A stretch of DNA of 64,000 bases, taken from contig NZ_CP041636.1 of the NCBI RefSeq assembly GCF_007197755.1, positions 310,001 through 374,000 of the forward strand, read 5' to 3'. The notes beneath the pieces are model-generated. The model had not been told where the DNA came from and searched no databases. It worked only from the letters and a program-made list of their open reading frames with translations. Of the stretch, positions 57,143-64,000 are shown in pieces. This DNA comes from Ferrovibrio terrae. GTDB lineage: Bacteria > Pseudomonadota > Alphaproteobacteria > Ferrovibrionales > Ferrovibrionaceae. Position 1 is the first letter of the stretch. Each line of letters starts with the position of its first letter. Made by a program: the position numbers and the translations under genes.

Positions 57143-58248
57143 ATCCGTTTCCGCTTCACGTTCTCTACGCGCCGGACCATCTCGATATCGAGCGAGCCGG
57201 AATTCCATCCCTCAAGAGCGCGCACCTGCATGCGCGTATTCTCCTGCATCGCTGCCAGATTTGGCCTGTTGGCGGCTTCCTTATCGGGGATGATGGGAAG
57301 AACTCGATAAATTTCCGTTACCGCCGCGCGCTGGGCGTCGCGGTCGCGGTCTTCGGCATCCTTCCACAGCAGAAGGATGAATTCCCATCCGTCCACGGTC
57401 CACCACAGCCGGCCGATATCGCGCTCCAGCGCCTCTGTCGCCTTCTCCCAGTTGGACAGGACACGCTCGGCATATTCGACCGGGCGCACGGCTGCGGCGG
57501 CCAGGTCGCGGGCGAAGTCGTCGGTGAAATAGGCGACCTTGGCGATGCCGCGGGCCAGATCGGAGGCCTCCGACTTGTCGCTGTCGGCCCAGTGATTCAG
57601 CGACTGCGCCAAGCCGGCAATGCCGCTGACCAGTCGGCGCAGGCGGCTTTCCTTGGGCATACCGGGCATGCCGAGCGGGGAGATATACTGGCCCCAGCGC
57701 TCCAGCCGGTCGTAGAGCTCGTTGGCATTGGTGCCAAGTTTCTTGGCGATCTCGCCCAGGCCGGAGCGGATGCGGTCGCGGCCGGCGGTGGAGGTGAAAT
57801 CCGACACATGCAGGGTCATCTGGCCGCCGGAGAGTCGCTCCAGCGCCGACTTGAACAGAAAGTAGCGCGTGAGGAGAACTTCGTTCTCTTCCTCGGTGAT
57901 GGCTTCCTCGGCGCTCTTCTGCGCCTCAGGCCCGGCAAGGCCGGTGCGCGCCGTTTCCAGCGTCGCCATGCGCACATCGGGCGGCAGGCAGGAATTCTTC
58001 TTGAAGATTTCTTCCTGCAGTGCGCGGTCGTGCATGGTGAGCTGGAAGATCTCGGGCACATCCTTCCAGCGGATGACGTAGTTGCCCTTCACGCCGGAGA
58101 AAGCGGAAACCGTCAATTCCAGATTGTCGCGACTGTCCATGCGGACACGCGCCTGGCTCAGCGCCGGCGTGGTGAACGCAACCGCCGTCCCGCGCTCTTC
58201 AAACTTCGCGGGCTGGAATTGCGACGCTGACCCTCTGGGGAAATTCAT
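57139..58248 (-). CDS. Unrecognised 369-aa protein in pentapeptide-repeat operon
   Basis: First gene of the three-gene operon. No family recognised. An N-terminal mixed alpha/beta part has AVAFTTPALSQARVRMDSRDNLELTVSAFSGVKGNYVIRW, like a small beta-rich domain; the rest is helical and rich in charged residues (ERDIGRLWWTVDGWEFILLLWKDAEDRDRDAQ). No signal peptide or membrane segment. Coupled by ATGA to the next gene. Confidence 0.68.
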   Translation of the reverse strand: MNFPRGSASQFQPAKFEERGTAVAFTTPALSQARVRMDSRDNLELTVSAFSGVKGNYVIRWKDVPEIFQLTMHDRALQEEIFKKNSCLPPDVRMATLETARTGLAGPEAQKSAEEAITEEENEVLLTRYFLFKSALERLSGGQMTLHVSDFTSTAGRDRIRSGLGEIAKKLGTNANELYDRLERWGQYISPLGMPGMPKESRLRRLVSGIAGLAQSLNHWADSDKSEASDLARGIAKVAYFTDDFARDLAAAAVRPVEYAERVLSNWEKATEALERDIGRLWWTVDGWEFILLLWKDAEDRDRDAQRAAVTEIYRVLPIIPDKEAANRPNLAAMQENTRMQVRALEGWNSGSLDIEMVRRVENVKRKRI

Positions 58249-58324
58249 CTTGTCCGACGATAGATAGCGAAAACCCTCTCCCTAATAAACCACAAGGCGG
58301 GTGTGGAGCAAACAACCCCGGGGG

Positions 58325-58753
58325 TCAGCGCAGCCATTCGCGTGATTTTTCGATCACCCGCACGGTCTCGTCCCACAGGTCCATGCGATGCAGGTCGGCC
58401 GGATCGACCCAGGCGACCGCTGCGGCATCGTCGCCGGCCACCGCCTCACCCGCCACCCAGCGGGCGACATAGTCGATGATAGTATAATGATACAGCACAC
58501 GGCCGGCGGCATCGCGCTGGATCGAATCGATCACCTCGACAAGGCCCAACAGTTCGATCACCACCCCGGTTTCCTCGGCGATCTCGCGATGGATGCCGGC
58601 CTCCACCGTCTCGCCCAGAGTCTGGGCACCGCCCGGCAGACTCCAGATGCCGGCCCGCGGAGGATTGCCGCGCTGGACCATCAGCACCCGCCCGTCCTTC
58701 CAGACGATCGCACCAAGCCCGACCAGCGGGTTGGGGGGGTATTCGCGCGACAT
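58325..58753 (-). CDS. NUDIX hydrolase (ADP-ribose pyrophosphatase-like)
   Basis: 142-aa protein with a complete NUDIX box GAQTLGETVEAGIHREIAEETGV (residues about 40-62) and the preceding MVQRGNPPRAGIWSLPGG seen in nucleoside-diphosphate hydrolases of the MutT/ADPR type. The start at 58753 gives a standard-length protein; the longer in-frame form has an atypical leader. Substrate not assignable. Confidence 0.88.
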   Translation of the reverse strand: MSREYPPNPLVGLGAIVWKDGRVLMVQRGNPPRAGIWSLPGGAQTLGETVEAGIHREIAEETGVVIELLGLVEVIDSIQRDAAGRVLYHYTIIDYVARWVAGEAVAGDDAAAVAWVDPADLHRMDLWDETVRVIEKSREWLR

Positions 58754-59026
58754 GCGGCGTCTCCATGCGGGCCGATTCCCGGATTGATTCCCGGACCGCC
58801 ACGATAGCCGAAAAGTCCGACACTGGGACCGGGCCGAACTTTCCACCGGCAGAGCCGTTAGGACCGGATCTTCAGGGCTGCGCGGGTGGGTCGGCGGGAT
58901 TTCAGGTTGAAAGCAGGGACTCTGCGTTGTACAGCAGATTCCAGAGTGATCCGGCGTCTGTTCCGGGAAATCGGCATTTACATATAATTACAGCAATATC
59001 AAAGTCTTAGGGTCTTCATCCATCTC

Positions 59027-60499
59027 ATGAGCGTCAGCCTTCCCCTTACCGGCAAACGTGTTCCGATCCAGTTCGGCCTGCTGGTCATGGGCTTTGTCGT
59101 GCTGGTGACGATGAGCCTGACCTCGCTCTGGCTGGCGCGTGAATCCGACCGCGCCTCGGAGATCGTCGCCCATACGCTGGAGGTGAATTCCGCCATCGTC
59201 ACCTACCAGGGCGCCTTGCGCCGGGCTGAAAGCGGCCAGCGCGGCTTCCTGCTGACCGGCGACCGGGCCTATCTGAACGACTACGAGGCCGGCCGTCGTC
59301 GTTTCGATGAAATCCGGCCCGAGCTGGAACGGCTGATCTCGGACAACCCGGAGCAGATGGCGCGCCTGCAGGCGCTGCAGCCGCTGGTGCAGCGCAAGAT
59401 CGAGGAGATGGAACAGACCCTCGCCATGAAGCAGGCCGGCCGCGAACGCGAGCTGCTGGCATCGCTGCAGGCGAATACCGGCCTCGACACCATGAACGAG
59501 ATGCTGTCGCGCATCTCCACGATGCTGAACGACGAGCGCGCGCTGCTGGAAGACCGGCGCGAATATTCCGATCGCACCAGCATCATGCTCTTCATCGTGA
59601 ACTTCGCCGGCGGCCTGATCATCGCGGTGCTGGCTCTGGCCTCGATCAGCCTGATCCGCAAACGCAGCCAGCAGGCGGCGGCTGCGCTGGTGCAGCTGGA
59701 AGCTGCGCATGCCGAACTGGCAACCGTCAACCGCAGCCTGGAGGAGCGCGTGGCCGAACGCACCGCCGACCTGCGCGAGGCCAACGACGAGATCCAGCGA
59801 TTCGCTTTCATCGTCAGCCACGATCTGCGCTCGCCGCTGGTCAACGTCATGGGCTTCACCAGCGAGATGGAAGCCCTGCAGGGGGAGATCTTCAGCGAGA
59901 CGCCACAAACGCCGGAACAGCGCGCGCAACAGCGACGAGAGGTGGAGGAGGCACTCGGCTTCATCAAAAGCTCGATTGCCAAGATGGACCGCCTGATCAA
60001 CGCGATCCTCGGCCTGTCGCGCGCCGGCCGCCGGGAATTCACCGCGCAACCGATCCAGCTCCACCAGCTGCTGACCGCGATGTCCAAGGATGTGGCGCAC
60101 CGCCTGCAGGAAGTCGGCGGCGAGATCGAAATCGCGTCACTGCCGGAAATTTCCAGCGACCGCCTCGCAATGGAGCAGATTTTCTCCAACCTGATCGACA
60201 ACGCGATCAAATATCGCAGCAACGACCGTCCGGTGCGCATCAGCCTCGACTCTGAGGAACGCGGCAACTTCGTGGTGATCCGCGTCAGCGACAATGGCCG
60301 GGGCATTGACCAGAAAGACTATGAGCGCATCTTTGAGCTGTTCCGCCGCGCCGGCAGGCAGGACCGCCCCGGCGAAGGCATCGGCCTCGCCCATGTGCGC
60401 GCCATGGTGCGCCGCCTCGGCGGCACGATTCGCGTCGACAGCGAACTCGGCCAGGGCACGACCTTTACGATAATTTTACCAAAAAAGTGGACTGCTTGA
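59027..60499 (+). CDS. CHASE3-domain sensor histidine kinase
   Basis: 490-aa membrane kinase. TM1 about residues 14-36, a CHASE3 extracytoplasmic domain 40-180 with the family RRAESGQRGFLLTGD block, TM2 about 186-210, a coiled coil with AERTADLREAND, HisKA with FIVSHDLRSPL (His265), and HATPase with NLIDNAIKY and GEGIGLAHVRAMVRRLGG. It resembles the phytochrome-like kinases that pair with Rcp1-type regulators. A TATAAT sits at 58983-58988. Cotranscribed with the response regulator 19 bp downstream. Confidence 0.9.
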   Translation: MSVSLPLTGKRVPIQFGLLVMGFVVLVTMSLTSLWLARESDRASEIVAHTLEVNSAIVTYQGALRRAESGQRGFLLTGDRAYLNDYEAGRRRFDEIRPELERLISDNPEQMARLQALQPLVQRKIEEMEQTLAMKQAGRERELLASLQANTGLDTMNEMLSRISTMLNDERALLEDRREYSDRTSIMLFIVNFAGGLIIAVLALASISLIRKRSQQAAAALVQLEAAHAELATVNRSLEERVAERTADLREANDEIQRFAFIVSHDLRSPLVNVMGFTSEMEALQGEIFSETPQTPEQRAQQRREVEEALGFIKSSIAKMDRLINAILGLSRAGRREFTAQPIQLHQLLTAMSKDVAHRLQEVGGEIEIASLPEISSDRLAMEQIFSNLIDNAIKYRSNDRPVRISLDSEERGNFVVIRVSDNGRGIDQKDYERIFELFRRAGRQDRPGEGIGLAHVRAMVRRLGGTIRVDSELGQGTTFTIILPKKWTA

Positions 60500-60518
60500 T
60501 CCCTTAAAGGGAAAGCAC

Positions 60519-60968
60519 ATGTCCGAACAGAATCCTGTTACGATCATTATGATCGAAGACGATGAAGGCCATGCGCGGCTGATCGAAAAGAATATCCGTC
60601 GTGCCGGCGTCAACAACGAGATCAAGCCGTTCACCACCGGCACCGATGCGCTCGGTTTCCTGCTGGGCAGCGACGGCAGCGGGCGCGATCACAAGGGCGA
60701 GGCCCTGCTGATCCTGCTCGACCTCAATCTGCCCGACATGTCGGGCGTCGATATCCTGCAGAAGATCAAGCAGAGCGAGGGCCTGCATATGGCGCCGGTC
60801 GTGGTGCTGACCACCACCGACGACAAGCGTGAAATCCAGCGCTGCTACGATCTGGGCTGCAACGTCTACATCACCAAGCCGGTCGACTATGAGCATTTCG
60901 CCCAGGCGATCCGCCAGCTCGGCCTGTTCTTCACCGTGATGCAGGTGCCCGAGAACGGCAAGGCCTGA
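60519..60968 (+). CDS. Single-domain response regulator (Rcp1-like)
   Basis: 149-aa receiver domain only. Acidic pocket Glu13-Asp14-Asp15, phosphorylation site Asp68 in LLDLNLPDMSG, Thr98 and Lys120 of the conserved Thr/Lys positions. The extended insertion before Asp68 (GSDGSGRDHKGEA) and TTTDDKREIQRCYDLGCNVYITKPVDYEHF are typical of the Rcp1-like branch. With no output domain it likely acts by protein interaction or a phosphorelay. AGGGAAA lies upstream. Confidence 0.92.
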   Translation: MSEQNPVTIIMIEDDEGHARLIEKNIRRAGVNNEIKPFTTGTDALGFLLGSDGSGRDHKGEALLILLDLNLPDMSGVDILQKIKQSEGLHMAPVVVLTTTDDKREIQRCYDLGCNVYITKPVDYEHFAQAIRQLGLFFTVMQVPENGKA

Positions 60969-60990
60969 CGCGGCAATCCGCAAACACGAA

Positions 60991-61022
60991 ACGGCAGCCG
61001 GATCACTCTGGCCGCCGTTTTG
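60991..61022 (+). terminator. Terminator after the response regulator
   Basis: AACGGC pairs with GCCGTT and the inner GCC with GGC, flanking a 10-nt loop, followed by TTTT. It ends 20 bp before the stop of the convergent molybdenum hydroxylase gene. Confidence 0.55.
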
Positions 61023-61041
61023 AGTCACAGGATGGCTTCGA

Positions 61042-63375
61042 CTATTCCGCCGCCTGGGTCTGGCGTTCGTTGATCAGCTGCCACAGCTTCAGCGGCGTGG
61101 CCGGCATGTCGACATGGCTGACACCCAGATCGGCCAGCGCATCGACGATGGCGCTGATCGTCGCCGGCGCCGAGCCCACCGCGCCCGCCTCGCCAGCGCC
61201 CTTGACGCCGAGCGGATTGGTCTTGCACGGCACCTCGCAGAGGATCACCTCGATATCGGGGAAGTTGTCGGCCCGCGGCAGGCAGTAATCCGTGAAGCTG
61301 CCGGTCAGCAGCTGACCGTCATTGTCGTAGACGACATGCTCGTAGATCGCCTGACCCACACCCTGCACCACGCCGCCATGGATCTGGCCCTTCACGATGG
61401 TGGGGTTGATCACGCGGCCCATATCGTCGGCCACCACATAACGCACCACCTGGGTGACGCCGGTGGCCGGATCGATCTCGACTTCGCAGGCATGACAGCC
61501 ATTGGGGAAGGTGATCGCCTGGATCTGATGATCAGTGGCAGTGTCGAGGCCTGCCGCCTGGTCGTAGCCAACGCCGGCACGTTTGCGTGCCTCGGCCGCC
61601 ACCTCCATGATGCCTATGCCGCGATCAGTGCCGGCCACGGCGAACCGCCCGGCGGCGAATTCGATATCGCCGGTGGCGGTTTCCAGCATCTCGGCGGCCA
61701 TCGCCTTGCCCTTGTCGATCACCGCATCGCTGGTGCTGAGCAGCGCGCCGCCCTGCGAATAGAGCGAGCGGGCGCCGCCGGTGCCACCGCCGGTCGGGAT
61801 CATGTCGCTGTCACCCTGACGGATGCGGATCATGTCGGCGCTGATGCCGAGCAGTTCCGAGATGATGCCGGTATAAGCGGTTTCATGGCCCTGCCCGGTT
61901 GACTGCGTGCCGACATAGACATCGACAAGGCCATCTTCGGCGAAGCGGATTTCGGCGCGTTCGGTCGGCGCGCCGCCGGTGGCCTCAAGGTAATAGGCCA
62001 TGCCGATGCCGCGGCGCAGTCCGCGCTTGGCGGAGGCCGCGCGACGAGTCTCGAAGCCGGCCCAGTCGATGGCCTTGAGTGCGGTCTCCGCCGTATTGGC
62101 GAAATCGCCGGAATCGTAGACCAGGTTCATCGCGCTGGTCCAGGGGAAGGCATCGGCCGGGATGTAGTTCTTGCGCCGCAACTCGGCGCGGTCGATCTTC
62201 AGTTCGCGCGCCGCGATATCAATCAGCCGTTCCATGATGTAGTTCGATTCCGGACGCCCGGCGCCGCGATAGGCATCAACCGGCACGGTATTGGTGAACA
62301 CGCCTTCGACGCGGGCATGCACCGCCTGGAAACGATAGACCGAGCTGAGCACCTTGGTACCAGCCATGGTCGGGATCATCGGCGCATACGTCGAAAGATA
62401 CGCGCCCATGTCGGCGATGTTGTGCACGCGCAACGCCAGGAAATGGTTATCCTTGTCCAGCGCCATCTCGGCATGGGTGAGGTTGGCGCGGCCATGCGTG
62501 TCGGTCAGGAAGGCCTCGGACCGCTCCGAGGTCCACTTGACCGGGCGGCCCAGCGCACGGGCGGCAAACAGCGTCAGCACCTGTTCGGGATAAATGAAGA
62601 TCTTCATGCCGAAACCGCCGCCGACATCGTCGGTGTACACGGCGAATTTCTCTTCCGGCAGATTGAATATCTTGGCCAGTGTCTTCTTCAGCACCCAGAC
62701 ACCCTGGGTCGGCACATGCAGCGCGAAACGGCCGGTCTGCTTGTCGAAAGCCGCCAGCGAGACGCGCGCCTCCATAGAGGCCACGATAATCCGGTTGTTT
62801 TCCAGCGTCAGCTTCACGGTTTTGGCAGCGCCGGCGAACAGTCCGTCCACCTTGGCCTTGTCGCCCACTTCCCAGTCGAAGACGCGGTTGTTCGGTGCTT
62901 CGGGCCAGATCTGCGGTTGCCCGGTATCCATGGCGGTGGCGAGATTGGCGGCGGCTGGCAACGAATCGTAATCCACCTCGATCAGTTCGGCGGCATCGCG
63001 CGCCTGTGCTGCCGTCTCGGCGACCACAAAGGCAACCGGGTCGCCAACATGGCGCACCATGCCATCGGCCAGCGCCGGGCGCGGCGGATCGGCGCGCAGG
63101 GAGCCGTCGCGATTTTTCAGCGGGATCATGCAGGGCAGCACGCCGATATTGGCCGCCGTGAGGTCGGCCGCCGTGTACACCGCCAGCACGCCGGGCGCCT
63201 GCTTGGCCTCCGTGGTGTCGATCTTCAGGATTTTGGCATGGGCATGCGGCGAACGCAGGAACACGCCCTGCACCATATCGGGCAGGCTGATATCATCCGC
63301 ATAACGTCCCTTTCCGGTGATGAAACGCTGGTCCTCGACACGGCGAACCGGCTGGCTCTGGCCGAACTTGGTCAT
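61042..63375 (-). CDS. Molybdopterin-binding large subunit, form-II CoxL/xanthine dehydrogenase family
   Basis: 777-aa protein of the xanthine dehydrogenase/CO dehydrogenase large-subunit family, which binds molybdopterin cytosine dinucleotide in the cytoplasm. GKGRYADDISLPDMVQGVFLRSPHAHA is at the start, DDVGGGFGMK and GAGRPESNYIMERL mid-protein, and GAGEAGAVGSAPATISAIVDAL at the end. The motif AYRGAGR marks the putative form-II group; form I, which oxidises CO, has AYxCSFR. The medium FAD and small iron-sulfur subunits that complete the enzyme are not seen in the window. Substrate is an aldehyde or N-heterocycle by family, unresolved. Confidence 0.87.
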   Translation of the reverse strand: MTKFGQSQPVRRVEDQRFITGKGRYADDISLPDMVQGVFLRSPHAHAKILKIDTTEAKQAPGVLAVYTAADLTAANIGVLPCMIPLKNRDGSLRADPPRPALADGMVRHVGDPVAFVVAETAAQARDAAELIEVDYDSLPAAANLATAMDTGQPQIWPEAPNNRVFDWEVGDKAKVDGLFAGAAKTVKLTLENNRIIVASMEARVSLAAFDKQTGRFALHVPTQGVWVLKKTLAKIFNLPEEKFAVYTDDVGGGFGMKIFIYPEQVLTLFAARALGRPVKWTSERSEAFLTDTHGRANLTHAEMALDKDNHFLALRVHNIADMGAYLSTYAPMIPTMAGTKVLSSVYRFQAVHARVEGVFTNTVPVDAYRGAGRPESNYIMERLIDIAARELKIDRAELRRKNYIPADAFPWTSAMNLVYDSGDFANTAETALKAIDWAGFETRRAASAKRGLRRGIGMAYYLEATGGAPTERAEIRFAEDGLVDVYVGTQSTGQGHETAYTGIISELLGISADMIRIRQGDSDMIPTGGGTGGARSLYSQGGALLSTSDAVIDKGKAMAAEMLETATGDIEFAAGRFAVAGTDRGIGIMEVAAEARKRAGVGYDQAAGLDTATDHQIQAITFPNGCHACEVEIDPATGVTQVVRYVVADDMGRVINPTIVKGQIHGGVVQGVGQAIYEHVVYDNDGQLLTGSFTDYCLPRADNFPDIEVILCEVPCKTNPLGVKGAGEAGAVGSAPATISAIVDALADLGVSHVDMPATPLKLWQLINERQTQAAE

Positions 63376-63512
63376 GCGGGCAGTCCTTTCAGGGAAAACG
63401 CCGCCCGTCCTGCCGGGCTGCGCTTCTGGGGGCGGTTTTGCAGAATGATAGGCATTCCGCCCCTGCTTTCAACCCGCCGATTGCAGGGCTGCAATAGGTT
63501 CTGCGAGGTGCC

Positions 63513-64000
63513 TTATGGTCCGAAGCGGCGCAATGCGCTGTAGGTCCAGAACGGCATGGCGCCCAGCAGCACGCAGACCCCGGAAAACAGGAAGACCGCC
63601 GTATATCCGCCGGTGAGATCATGCAGGGTGGCGCCGGTGAAGGTGCCGAAGCTGATGCCCAGGCCGCTGCCCACCATCATGGTGCCGAAAATCATACCGA
63701 AGCGGGGCCCGTGGAAAATCCGTGCCGCCGTCGCACCCACCAGCGGGCCGCGGGCGCCGAACGACAGCCCGACCAGCAGCACGAAGGTCCACAGCACCAG
63801 CGGCGATGGCCACAGCTTGAGTGCCCAGAGCGCGGCGAGGCCGAGCAGGCTGAAGGCATAGGACAGTGCAGCCGAACTGTGCCGGCCGATACGCACATCC
63901 AGCCAGGAGAAGCCGAGGATGCCGATCGGGGTCAGCACACCGACCAGACCGTAGATCGAGGCGGCTTTGAGCGGCGCATAGCCCAGTTCGACCATATAGG
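63513..64000 (-). CDS. MFS transporter, C-terminal part (start outside window)
   Basis: Open frame to the right edge (Tyr-Met-Val-Glu-Leu-Gly). The visible 161 residues have about five transmembrane helices, with GVLTPIGILGFSWLDVRIGR, VLLVGLSFGARGPLVGATAARIF and GTMMVGSGLGISFGTFTGA resembling the C-terminal half of the OFA/monocarboxylate-like major facilitator group. The initiator is to the right of base 64000. Substrate unknown. Confidence 0.72.
   Translation of the reverse strand, partial: YMVELGYAPLKAASIYGLVGVLTPIGILGFSWLDVRIGRHSSAALSYAFSLLGLAALWALKLWPSPLVLWTFVLLVGLSFGARGPLVGATAARIFHGPRFGMIFGTMMVGSGLGISFGTFTGATLHDLTGGYTAVFLFSGVCVLLGAMPFWTYSALRRFGP

Noticed and set aside
63389-63622. Small minus-strand gene between the CoxL-like and MFS genes
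   Set aside because: Overlaps the MFS 3' end in a different frame and has an Arg/Ser/Pro/Cys-rich product with no support.

Overview
The window is high-G+C, densely packed bacterial chromosome. Gene content points to a free-living alphaproteobacterium, probably Rhodospirillales-like: an NDUFS6-type zinc-finger protein beside polA, a class III cyclase-like protein, a CHASE3 kinase with a phytochrome-type regulator, DUF1194, and intergenic CCCGGGCTTGACCCGGG-type palindromes. There is no rRNA to fix the genus, so this placement is inference. One tRNA-Arg(CCG) is present. I saw no CRISPR array, insertion sequence or prophage.

Left part (1-5.3 kb): the end of a sulfide-detoxification type operon (persulfide-dioxygenase-like protein plus a TauE/SafE permease), a flavin monooxygenase, a RutG/UraA-type nucleobase permease with a visible promoter and terminator, and a DUF72 protein. 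From 5.3 to 16.7 kb lies a surface-glycan locus. A leftward run encodes a dTDP-3-amino-3,6-dideoxyhexose route (FdtB-type aminotransferase, acetyltransferase, FdtA-type ketoisomerase) and dTDP-rhamnose enzymes (RmlA, RmlC, RmlD), with glycosyltransferases, a methyltransferase and a GNAT/FemAB-like protein. RmlB, which both routes need, is not in the window.

Middle part (16.7-36 kb): LysR and MmsA; tRNA-Arg with a 12-copy 10-bp repeat on its 5' side; a compositionally foreign AAA ATPase with a zinc-hook-like CPFC motif and an RloC/PrrC-like C-terminus; a glycosyltransferase; an ABC ATPase; polA surrounded by REP/BIME-like palindromes; a small catabolic operon (Ldh-type dehydrogenase, keto-pentenoate hydratase, MDR dehydrogenase); an A+T-rich DUF4238 gene that looks inserted; and a LysR-controlled pair.

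Right part (36-64 kb): an ammonium transporter fused to a histidine kinase; a proteostasis/translation group (CnoX-like, Lon-substrate domain, Trm112, DUF971); an iron-uptake cell-surface-signalling set (sigma-FecI, FecR, TonB receptor, PepSY protein and an unlisted 55-aa membrane protein) with matching TGCG-N7-CGCA palindromes; a UbiH-family hydroxylase; DUF1194; a sugar-phosphate operon glpX-pgm-pgi; a cyclase-like protein facing a three-gene operon of a pentapeptide-repeat protein and two unrecognised proteins; NUDIX; a CHASE3 kinase/response-regulator pair; a lone CoxL-like molybdenum hydroxylase subunit; and a truncated MFS transporter.

Best candidates for something undescribed are the Amt-kinase fusion, the RloC-like ATPase, the helically phased repeat beside the tRNA, and the cyclase-like/pentapeptide/unknown block at 53.2-58.2 kb. 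A general feature is extreme compactness at convergent gene ends: seven convergent pairs abut, overlap or leave only a few bases.
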